Assembly (NCBI RefSeq): GCF_008329535.1
Contig: NZ_NPKR01000008.1
Coordinates: 248,001-312,000, forward strand
Direction: 5' to 3'
DNA length: 64,000 bases
From: Mycolicibacterium sp. P1-18
Lineage (GTDB): Bacteria > Actinomycetota > Actinomycetes > Mycobacteriales > Mycobacteriaceae
Position 1 is the first letter of the stretch; the number at the start of each line of letters is the position of its first letter. The translations under genes were made by a program, and so were the position numbers. The notes beneath the pieces are model-generated. The model was not told where the DNA came from and did no database searches. It worked only from the letters and a program-made list of their open reading frames with translations. This document shows, in pieces, positions 8,279 to 17,634 of this stretch.

Positions 8279-9528
8279 GAACGTTGCTCCCTTGCTGAAT
8301 GAGGTGATGAATCCACGGACGGGGCCGGGGAGTTGACGGTGCGACGGACGGCGGTCGCCCACAGGAGCAGCACCAGGGCTGCAACTCCGCAGACCACGTA
8401 GAGCCAGCCGAGAGTCGTCTGGTCGTTCTCGGGCAGCGCGCCCACCGCGGCGAGCGCGACACTGACGATCAAATAGCAACCGGCGCTGGCGATTCCACCG
8501 ACCAGTCCGAGGTTCTTGGTGAACAACCCCAGCGCCAGGCCATACATCTGCGGACAGAGCACGCCGCAGCCCGCCAGCGCCAGTGCCGCACCAATCGTCA
8601 GCGCCCAGGCATCGATTCCGATGGTCAGCCCGGACACGACCAGCACGGCGGTACCCGCACCGAACAGCGCCAGCGCAGTGAACGCCAGCTTCCTGGTGCT
8701 GGTCCGCACCGCGAAGTAACCACACGCCAACTCGCCGAGGAGGTTCGCCGCGCCGACGGCCAATGCGATGGCACCATAGGCGGCGGGTGCGAAGCCGAGC
8801 CGTTCCTGATAGAGGAACGGTCCGGCGACGCCGAACGCCAGTTGCGCCGAGGCCAGCAGTCCGAACACCAGCACGAAACAGCCGAAGACGGGATTGCGGA
8901 CGGTCTGGGCCACGGCGCGCGAGCTGGCCCGCACTGCGATCGGCGTCCGATTGGCCGGCACCAACGTTTCCGGCAGCGCCGTGGCCACCAGTGCGAAGAC
9001 CAACGCCGCGAACACGGCCACCAGAGCGAACACCACGCGCCAGGACATGAACTGCACCAGCACGCCGCCGACGGCCGGGGCGATCACCGGCGCCAGCCCC
9101 CACGCTGCGCCGAGAACTCCCGACACCGACGTCAGCTTCGCACCCCGGAAGCAATCCGCGGCAATGGCGTAGGACAACACCATGCAGCCACACGCGGCCA
9201 GGCCCTGCAGGAATCGGGCAACCAGCAGGAAGGCGACACCGGGCGCGATCGCGCACAGCACGCTGGTGGCCACCACCACTGCCAGGCACGTCAGCAACAC
9301 CCGCTTGCGACCCCACGCGTCGGCCATCACCCCGACGGGAATGAAACCGATCGCCAGACCCAGCATGTACACCGTCACCGTGCCCTGCAAGGCCGTCGGC
9401 GTCGACGCGAAGTCGGTGACCATCTGCGGCAGCGCCGGGGTGTACACGTCCAGCGGGATCTGACTCAGCGGGATCACGCAGAGCAGAATCGCCACGAGGT
9501 GGCGGGGCACTCCCGCCTCCGCGGTCAT
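8275..9528 (-). CDS. MFS transporter, DHA1 Bcr/CflA-like
   Basis: This 417-residue protein has about 12 membrane helices. The MFS motif A variant 'GVMADAWGRKRVLL' lies between TM2 and TM3, and the N-terminus ('QIPLDVYTPALPQM') resembles the Bcr/CflA drug-exporter group. It overlaps by 4 nt both with the ABM gene upstream (start ATG at 9528) and guaD downstream, so all three are co-translated. Its place in a guanine deaminase operon suggests it moves a purine or related base, but the subfamily is better known for export; substrate and direction are inference. Confidence 0.85.
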   Translation of the reverse strand: MTAEAGVPRHLVAILLCVIPLSQIPLDVYTPALPQMVTDFASTPTALQGTVTVYMLGLAIGFIPVGVMADAWGRKRVLLTCLAVVVATSVLCAIAPGVAFLLVARFLQGLAACGCMVLSYAIAADCFRGAKLTSVSGVLGAAWGLAPVIAPAVGGVLVQFMSWRVVFALVAVFAALVFALVATALPETLVPANRTPIAVRASSRAVAQTVRNPVFGCFVLVFGLLASAQLAFGVAGPFLYQERLGFAPAAYGAIALAVGAANLLGELACGYFAVRTSTRKLAFTALALFGAGTAVLVVSGLTIGIDAWALTIGAALALAGCGVLCPQMYGLALGLFTKNLGLVGGIASAGCYLIVSVALAAVGALPENDQTTLGWLYVVCGVAALVLLLWATAVRRTVNSPAPSVDSSPHSAREQRS

Positions 9529-10511
9529 GGCAGCGTCCAGAACTTCACCGTGACGAGGTAGAAGATGACCGCCCACACCGCGTTGATCGCCAACACCAAC
9601 GCCAAACCCTTGATGTTGGTGAGCGGTTGGCGAGCGTTCTTCGTCGGCGACATCCAGAACCGCAGGATCGGATTGCCGTAGAACGGCATCGTCACATAGC
9701 TCATCACGAAGCTGGACAACAGGTTGCCCACCAGCATGCCCAACCACAACGGCATGCCCAACGGCGCCGTCAACAGAGTCAAGAACACCACGGTGGGATA
9801 GAGACCCATCCACACTGCAATCGACGTCTTGAAGTCCGACGGGGGCGGTGCGTCCGTCTCCCCGTAGTCGAACCAGTTGCCGAACGAGTGGTCGATGCGG
9901 CGCATGGTGAAGTCGGCGAACCGCTTGCTGGACAACAGCTCTTGGCGTCGAGACGACGTCAACCAGGCATCGAGATGCTCGGCGGTGTCGAACTTGTAGG
10001 AGATCGTCCACTCATCCTGCACACCCTCGACGGGGCGGAAGATCTCCGAACCGCGAAAACCGGGAAACGTGCTCTCCGCGTCGTTCACCTCGGCCTGCCA
10101 CGCCAAGAATTCGTCGACCTGATCGGCGGCCACCTTGTGGCTCACCACGACGGTGACGAGGGTGTCGTCGACCTTGCTCTCCTGAGCGATCACCTGCTGT
10201 GTGCCGGGCCCGTCGAACAGGTCCGCGCCGCGGTCGAGAAATTCCTGGCGCGTCGCGCTGTTGACCCACTTCTGCATGTGGGCCACCGAATCGAACTGGT
10301 AGACCACGACCCAGTCGGTCTGATCCCCGTTGGGCCGGCGTAGTTCCACGCCGCGGAACCCGGGGTAGCGCGCCGCCGCCGCGCCCAACTTCTTCTGCCA
10401 GTCGACGTACTCGTCCGCACGACCCGCGCGGACGCGCTGGCCGATCAAGAGTGTGGCAGCGCCTGTGGCCGGTGCCGTCGGCGCGCCGGATGCGGTGCGG
10501 TCATCGGTCAC
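9525..10511 (-). CDS. Two-ABM-domain protein with C-terminal membrane helices
   Basis: This 328-residue protein has two tandem antibiotic-biosynthesis-monooxygenase (dimeric alpha/beta barrel) repeats at about 20-110 and 118-205. Both share the 'YPGFRGVELRRP / FPGFRGSEIFRP' strand and a 'YQFDS…HMQKW / YKFDT…HLDAW' pattern. The last 100 residues hold three hydrophobic helices. The family name comes from cofactor-free oxygenases, but fused membrane versions are uncharacterised. As first gene of the operon with an MFS transporter and guanine deaminase, it may act on or shield a purine-derived compound (inference). Confidence 0.8.
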   Translation of the reverse strand: MTDDRTASGAPTAPATGAATLLIGQRVRAGRADEYVDWQKKLGAAAARYPGFRGVELRRPNGDQTDWVVVYQFDSVAHMQKWVNSATRQEFLDRGADLFDGPGTQQVIAQESKVDDTLVTVVVSHKVAADQVDEFLAWQAEVNDAESTFPGFRGSEIFRPVEGVQDEWTISYKFDTAEHLDAWLTSSRRQELLSSKRFADFTMRRIDHSFGNWFDYGETDAPPPSDFKTSIAVWMGLYPTVVFLTLLTAPLGMPLWLGMLVGNLLSSFVMSYVTMPFYGNPILRFWMSPTKNARQPLTNIKGLALVLAINAVWAVIFYLVTVKFWTLP

Positions 10512-10549
10512 CTCGCCGCTCCTCGAGTGGGCCCCGGCCCGAACCGCCG

Positions 10550-10561
10550 ATGAGTACTCAT
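10550..10561. promoter_or_regulatory. Perfect palindrome upstream of the guanine deaminase operon
   Basis: ATGAGTACTCAT is a perfect 12-bp palindrome 39 bp upstream of the first gene of the operon (start 10511). It is a reasonable dimeric operator next to the promoter. The regulator is unknown. The rest of the 10512-10763 gap shows an A/T-rich stretch at 10688-10703 and no gene. Confidence 0.4.
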
Positions 10562-10763
10562 GACAGTGTTTCCGCTCCAGTCGTCACACGCGCGTACCCG
10601 GTGGCGCGAACGCCGGGCGTGGCAGCACGTTCACTGACACGACCGACGCGATGAGCACAGGGCCTTGCGACACTGTAGATAGCCGGTGCAAATTTTTTGT
10701 AAATCGGCGCGGCCGCGCACGCACGCGCGATCGATCGGCGTGCATGTGGACAGGTCGTCGGTC

Positions 10764-11342
10764 TCAGCGCTGGTCGTGTCGGCCGTCCGCCGCGTACCGC
10801 AGCAGGACCGTGCCGCCCGGGAAGGTGCGATTCTCCAGCAGTCGCAGCGACATCCACGACGGCAGCGTCGGAAGGAACGGGGTGCCGCCGCCCACGGCGA
10901 CGGGCGCCACCACGATGCGGTACTCGTCGACCAGCCCGGCCTGGACGATCGGTGCGGCCAGCGTCGCGCCGGCCACCTCCAGCGTGCCGTCGGTTTCGGC
11001 CTTCAGCGTCGTCACCACCTCGACCGGGTCACCGCGTTCCAGGCGGGAGTTCCAGCCGACGGACTCCAAGGTGCGCGAGAACACGACCTTGGGCATGTCC
11101 CGCCAGATCTGCGCGAAGTCGACGATCATGGGGCTGGCGTTCGGCGCCTCGTCGGCGGTAGGCCAATACGCGGACATCAGGTCGTAGAGCCGCCGGCCGT
11201 AGAACGACAGAGCAGTCTCGCGCTCGAAGTCGTTCCAGTACCGATGAACTTCTTCACTCGGCTCGGACCAGTCGATGTTGCCGCCCGCGTCGGCGATGAA
11301 TCCGTCGACCGAGACGTTGAAGCCGTAGACGAGTTTGCCCAT
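10764..11342 (-). CDS. Dihydrofolate reductase-fold (RibD C-terminal-like) protein
   Basis: This 192-residue protein opens 'MGKLVYGFNVSVDGFIADAGG', the standard N-terminus of the DHFR-like family related to the RibD reductase domain, and continues with 'GRRLYDLM…YWP', 'KVVFSRTLESVGWNS', 'VAGATLAAPIVQAGLVDEYRI' and 'PVAVGGGTPFLP'. These proteins bind NAD(P)H and reduce small ring substrates, but individual members are mostly unassigned. I choose the ATG at 11342 because the fold begins there; the frame could start at 11375. It lies 55 bp behind a DsbA-like gene and a peroxiredoxin on the same strand, so it may belong to a redox operon. Confidence 0.8.
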   Translation of the reverse strand: MGKLVYGFNVSVDGFIADAGGNIDWSEPSEEVHRYWNDFERETALSFYGRRLYDLMSAYWPTADEAPNASPMIVDFAQIWRDMPKVVFSRTLESVGWNSRLERGDPVEVVTTLKAETDGTLEVAGATLAAPIVQAGLVDEYRIVVAPVAVGGGTPFLPTLPSWMSLRLLENRTFPGGTVLLRYAADGRHDQR

Positions 11343-11397
11343 GCAGATGAGACTGCACCCCGGGGGGAAACTCATCGCGTCACCGGTCCGGGGGCCG

Positions 11398-12156
11398 CTA
11401 CTTCTTGGTCCGACGGCTCCCGCCGTGCCAATCCTCTTCGACGCCCGCCGACGCGGGATCGACGCCGAAACTCGCGAGTTGGGGGCGTTCGCGCAGGCTG
11501 CGCTTGAGTTCGGCGAAACCGGGAAAGCTGGCCAGTCCCAGCACGTGGTCCCACAGTGGCCCGGCTTCGTCGTGTCCCGGCAACCGGCTGATCACGGGGC
11601 CGAAGAACGCCACCCCGTCGGGTGGGTGGAACTGCAGGATCGGGGTGCCGACGTCCTTGCCCGTCAGGCCCAGGGCGTGGTCGGTTTCGGCACGCAGTTC
11701 GTCGTCGACCGAGGTGTCCTCCAGCGCGTCCAGGAGCTCGAGTGGCAGGCCGACCTCCGCCAGCACCGGCTCCAGGAACTCCCGCGTGCCGTGGTGGCCG
11801 TCGGCGCTCGGATGCTCCTCTGGTGCGGTGTCGAAGATTCGCCGACCCATCTCGAGGTAGAGCGGCCCGACCGCCGCGGAACCATGCTGGGCCCGTACGC
11901 GCGCGGCGACACGGAGCAATCTCAAGCCGGCCGTGTGCCCGGCCTCGTACTCCGGCGGGAAGTGCGCGTCATAGTCGATGTGCGCGTTGATCATTCGCAA
12001 CGAGATGAAGCGCCATTCCACCGTGTAGTCCCGTTGCTCGGCCACCATGCGGACCCACTTGCTGGTCATCCACGCGAACGGACAGACGGGGTCGAAGTAG
12101 AAGTCGAGGTCGGCGTGACCTCCCTCTGAGGACGTTGTGGAACGTGGTGCGCTCAT
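11398..12156 (-). CDS. DsbA-family thioredoxin-fold protein (Rv2466c-like, single active-site Cys)
   Basis: This 252-residue DsbA/FrnE-type protein resembles mycothiol-dependent nitroreductase Rv2466c. Shared parts are 'DFYFDPVCPFAWMTSKW', 'GVAFFGPVISRLPGHDEAGPLWD' and a late 'FAELKR'. Where Rv2466c has CPWC, this protein has C25-P-F-A28, so the resolving cysteine is missing. It could use a monothiol mechanism with mycothiol. The ATG at 12156 has a GAGGAG ribosome site 9 nt upstream. It follows the peroxiredoxin gene by 44 bp and probably shares its promoter and TetR control. Confidence 0.85.
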   Translation of the reverse strand: MSAPRSTTSSEGGHADLDFYFDPVCPFAWMTSKWVRMVAEQRDYTVEWRFISLRMINAHIDYDAHFPPEYEAGHTAGLRLLRVAARVRAQHGSAAVGPLYLEMGRRIFDTAPEEHPSADGHHGTREFLEPVLAEVGLPLELLDALEDTSVDDELRAETDHALGLTGKDVGTPILQFHPPDGVAFFGPVISRLPGHDEAGPLWDHVLGLASFPGFAELKRSLRERPQLASFGVDPASAGVEEDWHGGSRRTKK

Positions 12157-12200
12157 GGCTGTGACTCCTCGTCGCCGGCTCGGGAACGTGCGAACACTGT

Positions 12201-12866
12201 CTAGTTCATCGCGTCGACGGCGGCCAGGATGTCGGGCACCTCGCTGCGGCTGCCGTAGTTCGGGTGCACGTCGATCCACCGGATGACCCCTGCGGCGTCG
12301 ACCACCACCACCGTGGGCATGGGCAAGCTCGTCCGGCCGTCGGCGTTCCGCTCGGTCAGGTCGAGGCCTAGCTTCACCTGACCGGCAAGGGCTTCGGCAG
12401 ACGGCCGCGTTTCGACGCCAAGTGCGACACCCAACGCGTTCCCTGGATCGGAGAGGACGTCGAAGGTCAACTCGTTGAGTTCCACCGAATTCATCGAACC
12501 GTCGGGCTTCTGCGGGCTCACGGCGATCAACGTGACGCCGCGATCGGCCAACTCGGGTACCAGCTCGGTCTGATAGGTCCGCAGTGCGACATTGCAATAG
12601 GGGCACCACGCCCCCCGGTAGAGCACCACGACCGTCGGCCGGTCGCCTCGCATCCGGGTCAGCGACGTGGGTGCACCGTGAAGGTCGAGCAGTTCGACGT
12701 CGGGCATCACGGTCCCGGGCGCAGACACGCCGGAGGGTACGCCGCGAGCATCCAGGCCGGCCCGTTCGGCGGCGAAGGCTTCGCGCACCTCGGCGGGCAT
12801 CCAGGTGCCGGCGTCGGCTGCCACCGCCTGCGACTGCGCGGCGATCGTGGGTGATTGCGTCGTCAT
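12201..12866 (-). CDS. Peroxiredoxin-like (AhpC/TSA) protein
   Basis: This 221-residue thioredoxin-fold protein has the redox motif 'YRGAWCPYCN' (C88, C91) at the end of the first core strand, then 'VPELADRGVTLIAVSPQ' and the cis-Pro region 'SLPMPTVVVVD'. It matches the peroxiredoxin-like family that carries a CxxC pair rather than the classic lone peroxidatic cysteine. The ATG at 12866 has AGGCGG upstream; a longer frame starting at 12905 would include the operator and is unlikely. It is divergent from a tetR gene and heads a likely redox operon with the DsbA-like and DHFR-like genes. Confidence 0.85.
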   Translation of the reverse strand: MTTQSPTIAAQSQAVAADAGTWMPAEVREAFAAERAGLDARGVPSGVSAPGTVMPDVELLDLHGAPTSLTRMRGDRPTVVVLYRGAWCPYCNVALRTYQTELVPELADRGVTLIAVSPQKPDGSMNSVELNELTFDVLSDPGNALGVALGVETRPSAEALAGQVKLGLDLTERNADGRTSLPMPTVVVVDAAGVIRWIDVHPNYGSRSEVPDILAAVDAMN

Positions 12867-12883
12867 GTGACCGCCTCGAGTAT

Positions 12884-12932
12884 TGGAGTGATCACTCCAC
12901 ATCACTCCCTCCGGTCTGGAATGTCAACTCCA
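12884..12932. promoter_or_regulatory. TetR operator pair in the divergent peroxiredoxin/tetR promoter
   Basis: TGGAGTGATCACTCCA at 12884-12899 is a perfect 16-bp palindrome. TGGAATGTCAACTCCA at 12917-12932 is a second, imperfect copy with the same TGGA…TCCA ends. They fill the 86-bp gap between the two divergent starts, the usual place for a TetR regulator that controls itself and its neighbour. Confidence 0.75.
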
Positions 12933-12952
12933 AAACCGGCTAGTGTCGGGTG

Positions 12953-13860
<908 letters not shown>

Positions 13861-13870
13861 CGCGGCGAGG

Positions 13871-15043
13871 TCAACGGCGCGCGAAGGGTCCGCCGACCGA
13901 GAACGCGGTGCGCGCGAATCGGTCCGCGATCAACAGGTGCGTGGCCGCGTCGGGATGCAGGTTGTCCGGCAGTGGATGCTCGGTGACGTCCGCGGGGCCG
14001 TACAGGTCGTGACCGTCGAGGTAGTGCAGGTGCGGGTCCTCGGCCGTGCGGGCGGCCATCAGGGCGGTGAGTTGCTCGCGGATGACCGTCAACGTGAGGC
14101 TGCCCCGGTTCACCGAGGCCGGATCCCCGGTCGCGACGAAGCGCACCTTGCCCTCGGCCAGTGCGGTCGGATCGAATGCTCCTGGCCCTGGCGTGGTTTC
14201 GTGTATCGGACAGTGCAACGGGCCGATGACGAGCAGCGGCGCGCTGGGATGCCCGTCGCGGATCGTGTCCAGGAAGCCGTGCACCGCGGGGCCGAAGGCG
14301 CGCACGCGCATGACGTCGGCGTTGACGATGTTGATGCCGATCTTCACGCTGATGACGTCGGCCGGCGTGTCGCGCATCGTGCGCGCGGTGAAGGGGTCGA
14401 GCATCGCACTGCCCGCCAGCCCCAGGTTCACCAGATCCACTCCGCCGAGCGCGGCGGCGGCCGCGGGCCACGTCGCGGTCGGACTCGCGGCGTTGGACCC
14501 CTGGCTGATGGAGCTGCCGTGATGGAGCCACACGGGCCGCTCCCCCGCCTGCATGGGCGTGATCGACGCGTCGGTGCGCAGCGCGACGATCTCGGTGCGC
14601 TCGTGAAAGGGCAACCAGAGTTCGACGTCCTTGTCGTGGTCGGGAAGGCCGCCGAAGCGCAGAGTTCCGGGCGTTCCCCGTTGCACCTCCGTCTGCCCCG
14701 ACGTCATGTCCACGTGGATCACGTTGCCGCCGGTGGTCGTGGCCTGGCCGGCGAGGCGGCCGTCGACCGTCACGTCGACGGTGCCGTCGGGCCGGTCGGG
14801 GACGCCCGACAGGCTCATCCGGGTTCGCACGAGGTCGAGTTCGATTGTCGTGGAACGGGTTCGGAACGCCAACCGAACCCCGGAGGGTTGCGCCTCCGCC
14901 GACGCCAACTGGGGATCCGTGCACTGCGCACGGGCTCTCGCCGGCAGGCGATGGGGCAGCCAACCTGCGTCGGTGCGTTCGAGTTCGGCCAGTCCATGAA
15001 ACAGGTCGGCGCCGAGGGCGTGCGCGCTCAACGGGGGCGTCAC
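13871..15043 (-). CDS. SGNH/GDSL-family hydrolase
   Basis: This protein of about 390 residues has an N-terminal beta-rich region (about 1-150) and an SGNH hydrolase domain. Visible blocks are 'WLHHGSSISQGSN' (nucleophile Ser block I), 'INIVNADVM' (Asn block) and 'DNLHPDAATH' (Asp-x-x-His block V). It is probably an esterase or deacetylase; substrate unknown. The GTG at 15043 overlaps the stop of the upstream dienelactone hydrolase remnant by 4 nt, which sets the start; the frame upstream of it is not coding. It is convergent with the CstR-like gene. Confidence 0.83.
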   Translation of the reverse strand: MTPPLSAHALGADLFHGLAELERTDAGWLPHRLPARARAQCTDPQLASAEAQPSGVRLAFRTRSTTIELDLVRTRMSLSGVPDRPDGTVDVTVDGRLAGQATTTGGNVIHVDMTSGQTEVQRGTPGTLRFGGLPDHDKDVELWLPFHERTEIVALRTDASITPMQAGERPVWLHHGSSISQGSNAASPTATWPAAAAALGGVDLVNLGLAGSAMLDPFTARTMRDTPADVISVKIGINIVNADVMRVRAFGPAVHGFLDTIRDGHPSAPLLVIGPLHCPIHETTPGPGAFDPTALAEGKVRFVATGDPASVNRGSLTLTVIREQLTALMAARTAEDPHLHYLDGHDLYGPADVTEHPLPDNLHPDAATHLLIADRFARTAFSVGGPFARR

Positions 15044-15276
15044 GGGGCACCGAGGTGGTCGTGGAAGAACGCGGTGATGCGATCCCAGGCGTCCTCCGCC
15101 TCGGGTTCGGAGTACTTGAAGCCGTTGACGTATTCGAAGACGCGCAACCGCAGGGGCGCGTGACGCCAGTCGTTCATGAACGAGTGCCCGACGCCTGGCC
15201 ACGGACCGTCGCCGCGGGGATACCGAAGGTATCCGACCAGGGGGTGCCGGTCCTGGGAGATGGTGACGTCCGGCAC
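15040..15276 (-). pseudogene. Dienelactone hydrolase with large internal deletion
   Basis: The 78-codon frame starts 'MPDVTISQDRHPLVGYLRYPRGDGPWPGV', a normal dienelactone hydrolase N-terminus, and passes straight into 'GHSFMNDWRHAPLRLRVFEYV…', the normal C-terminal His segment. The family is usually 220-250 residues, so about 150 residues, including the nucleophile and acid, are missing in frame. The junction lies at a Pro-Gly-Val stretch that occurs in both flanking motifs of intact members, which suggests deletion between short direct repeats. The frame is kept and still overlaps the downstream hydrolase start, so it may survive as a translation leader. No catalysis is expected. Confidence 0.7.
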
Positions 15277-15428
15277 GGACTCCCCCCTCTCCGACGATCG
15301 GTCACGTACTCGACGTCGATCAGGCTACCGAACGGGCCCGGCGGTGACGATTTCGCCAATGGCGCCTCGGTCGGGCAATCGGCACGGCATCATCGGCGAG
15401 GCAAAGTCGAACCCCATCGAAAGGTCCC

Positions 15429-16307
15429 ATGCCAGAGCACGAATCACCCGAGCAGGGCGACGCCGAGAATCTCGCCGACGCGCTCCTGACGGCCTTCGAG
15501 GAAGGAGCGGCGGCGGACCCCGACGGCGAGGCGTCGTCTCCCGACGTCCTGAGTGGTGCCGCCTTCGCGTTCCGCCGGCTCGCCATCGAATTCGTCCGTC
15601 GCTACAACCGGCTCGAGGTCACCGCCGACGCCACGGCCCCGAGCGGCCCGGTGCTGTTCGTGGCCAATCACGGATTCGGCGGGATCTTCGACCTCAACGT
15701 CTTCGCCGTTGGCGCCACGTTCGAGCAGCTGAAACTGGACCGCGACGTCACCATCCTGACCCACCAGGTGGCGTGGACGCTGGGGGTCGGCCGCCTCATC
15801 GAGCCGCTGGGCGCGCGACCGGCGAGCACGCAATCGGCGGAGGAGGCGTTCGGCAGAGGCGAACACGTCGCCGTGTTCCCCGGGGGCGACCTCGACGCCG
15901 CAAAGGCATGGGACGACCGCAACCTCGTGAAGTTCGGCGGGCGCAGCGGCTTCGCCCGGTTGGCGGTCGACGCGGGTGTCCCCATCGTCCCGATCGTCAC
16001 CGCCGGAGCGGGCGAATCCCTGTTCGTCATCTCCAGCGGCGAACGTCTGGCGCGGGCAATCCGCCTCGACAAGCTGCTGCGGGTCAAGTCGGCGCCGGTG
16101 AGCCTCTCGCTGCCGTGGGGCCTCAGCATCGGCGCCGTCGGCATGCTGCCCTACCTGCCGCTACCCACCAAGCTGGTGACCCGGGTGCTGCCGGCGATGT
16201 CGCCGACCGACGGCGAGGACGCCGCCGACTTCGCCGTGCGGGTCGAGACCGCGATGCAGGACGCGCTCACCGACATGACCGTCAACCGGATCCCCCTGAT
16301 CGGCTGA
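15429..16307 (+). CDS. PlsC-like acyltransferase family protein
   Basis: This 292-residue protein resembles lysophospholipid/DGAT-type acyltransferases. The block-I-like motif is 'VANHGFGGIFDLNV' (His with a more distant Asp than the usual HX4D), and 'EHVAVFPGGDLDAAKAW' matches the FPGG substrate block. The first 55 residues are acidic and probably disordered. A hydrophobic segment near 'LSLPWGLSIGAVGMLPYLPLP' may touch the membrane. It likely transfers acyl chains to a lipid or glycerol acceptor; the substrate cannot be told. It is divergent from the hydrolase pair and ends 7 bp from a convergent SDR. Confidence 0.75.
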   Translation: MPEHESPEQGDAENLADALLTAFEEGAAADPDGEASSPDVLSGAAFAFRRLAIEFVRRYNRLEVTADATAPSGPVLFVANHGFGGIFDLNVFAVGATFEQLKLDRDVTILTHQVAWTLGVGRLIEPLGARPASTQSAEEAFGRGEHVAVFPGGDLDAAKAWDDRNLVKFGGRSGFARLAVDAGVPIVPIVTAGAGESLFVISSGERLARAIRLDKLLRVKSAPVSLSLPWGLSIGAVGMLPYLPLPTKLVTRVLPAMSPTDGEDAADFAVRVETAMQDALTDMTVNRIPLIG

Positions 16308-16314
16308 GCCGACG

Positions 16315-17067
16315 TCAGAGAAGGTGCCGTGCCATTCCGCCGTCGACGTTGAGGGTGACACCCGAGACGTACGAGGCCAGCGGAGAGACCAAGAACGCTG
16401 CGACGTCGGCGATCTCGCGCGGCGCCCCGACCCGTCCGGCGGGAACTTCTTCGAGGAGGTCGGCGGGCAGTCCGCCCGGGAAGAGTTGGTCGACACGATC
16501 GGTGTGGACGTACCCGGGCGCCAGACAGTTGACGGTGATGCCGTCGCGGCCGACTTCCCGAGACAGGCTCTTGAGGTATGCCGTCGACCCGGTGCGCATC
16601 ATGCTCGACACCACGAGGTTCGGCATGGGTTCCTTGACGCCGGTGGCGGTGATCGCGAGGATCCGGCCCGCCCCGCTGGCGCGCAGATGCGGCAGGCTGG
16701 CGCGCACCAGGCGAATCAGGGGCAGCACCAGGGTGTCCAGACCGTCGACCACTGATCGCTCCTCGACGTCGAGGGCGGCTGCCGGCGTCGGGCCGCCGGT
16801 GTTCCACACCACGATGTCGAGGCGGCCGAAGTTGTCCACCGCAGCGCCGACCACGCCGTCGACGGTCTCCGGATCGGTCAGGTCGGCGACGTGGGCGACG
16901 GCCCCGATGGCTCTTGCCTGCTCCTCCAACAACTCTCGGCGTCGCGCCGTCATCACCACGTCGACGCCCTCGGTGGCCAGACGGCGCGCTATCGCGAGAC
17001 CGATGCCCGAAGACGAGCCACACACGATCGCGGTGCGGCCGCTCAGTTCGAGATCCAGAGTGCTCAC
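16315..17067 (-). CDS. SDR-family oxidoreductase lacking the usual Tyr-Lys motif
   Basis: This Rossmann-fold protein of about 250 residues has a clear NAD(P) site 'CGSSSGIGLAIARRL', 'ADLTDPETV', and 'VVWNTGG' in place of NNAG. The catalytic YxxxK region reads 'NLVVSSMMRTGSTAYLKSLSREV', where Tyr is replaced. It resembles a known SDR subgroup with 'PNLxLSNxLR' instead of the Tyr box, so it may use another mechanism or be non-catalytic. The C-terminus 'GVTLNVDGGMARHLL' is standard. GTG at 17067 is my start choice; AGGAGG directly before it could also serve a CTG 9 nt further in. Confidence 0.78.
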   Translation of the reverse strand: MSTLDLELSGRTAIVCGSSSGIGLAIARRLATEGVDVVMTARRRELLEEQARAIGAVAHVADLTDPETVDGVVGAAVDNFGRLDIVVWNTGGPTPAAALDVEERSVVDGLDTLVLPLIRLVRASLPHLRASGAGRILAITATGVKEPMPNLVVSSMMRTGSTAYLKSLSREVGRDGITVNCLAPGYVHTDRVDQLFPGGLPADLLEEVPAGRVGAPREIADVAAFLVSPLASYVSGVTLNVDGGMARHLL

Positions 17068-17162
17068 CTCCTCCCGCAGCGGGTCGATCCTCACGGTAGC
17101 AAGAGCCTGCCCGGCGACCTGGCGCACAATTGGCACGACACACCGACGAAAGGCTCTCGACG

Positions 17163-17630
17163 ATGGCGGAATCGCGCCCACCCCTGCCCCCCTTCGACCA
17201 GGACGCGGCCATTCGCAAGGTGCAGGCCGCCGAAGACGCGTGGAACACCTGCGACCCGCAGAAGGTCAGCCTGGCGTACACGCCCGACAGCGTGTGGCGC
17301 AATCGCGGCTCCTTCGTCACCGGTCGCGACGAGATCGTGACGTTCTTGACCGCCAAGTGGGAGCGGGAACTCGACTACTCACTCCGCAAGAGCCTCTGGG
17401 ACTTTCACGACAATCGGATTGCCGTCCGCTTTCAGTACGAGTGCCGCGACGCCGAGGGTCGGTGGTGGCGTAGCTACGGCAACGAACTGTGGGAGTTCGA
17501 CGAGAACGGCCTGATGCGCCGGCGCGAAGCCAGCATCAACGACGTTGCCATCGAGGAATCCGAGCGCCGCCACTTCGGGCCGCGACCGGAGGATCAGCGC
17601 GGACCCGGTCACGAGATCCCCCTGCACTGA
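17163..17630 (+). CDS. DUF1348 / NTF2-like protein
   Basis: This 155-residue protein has the SnoaL/NTF2-like cone fold as found in the DUF1348 family. Typical motifs are '[40 protein letters not shown]', '[21 protein letters not shown]' and '[24 protein letters not shown]'. Members are small soluble proteins of unassigned function; the fold binds small hydrophobic ligands in a pocket. The ATG at 17163 has AAAGG upstream. It ends 4 bp before a convergent SDR gene. Confidence 0.88.
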   Translation: MAESRPPLPPFDQDAAIRKVQAAEDAWNTCDPQKVSLAYTPDSVWRNRGSFVTGRDEIVTFLTAKWERELDYSLRKSLWDFHDNRIAVRFQYECRDAEGRWWRSYGNELWEFDENGLMRRREASINDVAIEESERRHFGPRPEDQRGPGHEIPLH

Positions 17631-17634
17631 GTGG

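Noticed and set aside
10681-10720. Purine riboswitch upstream of the guanine deaminase operon
   Set aside because: Only an A/T-rich patch is seen; the conserved loops of purine aptamers are missing and it is too far from the first gene.
15176-17473. 765-codon plus-strand frame
   Set aside because: It is Arg-rich and low in complexity, and crosses the real acyltransferase, SDR and DUF1348 genes in a wrong frame.
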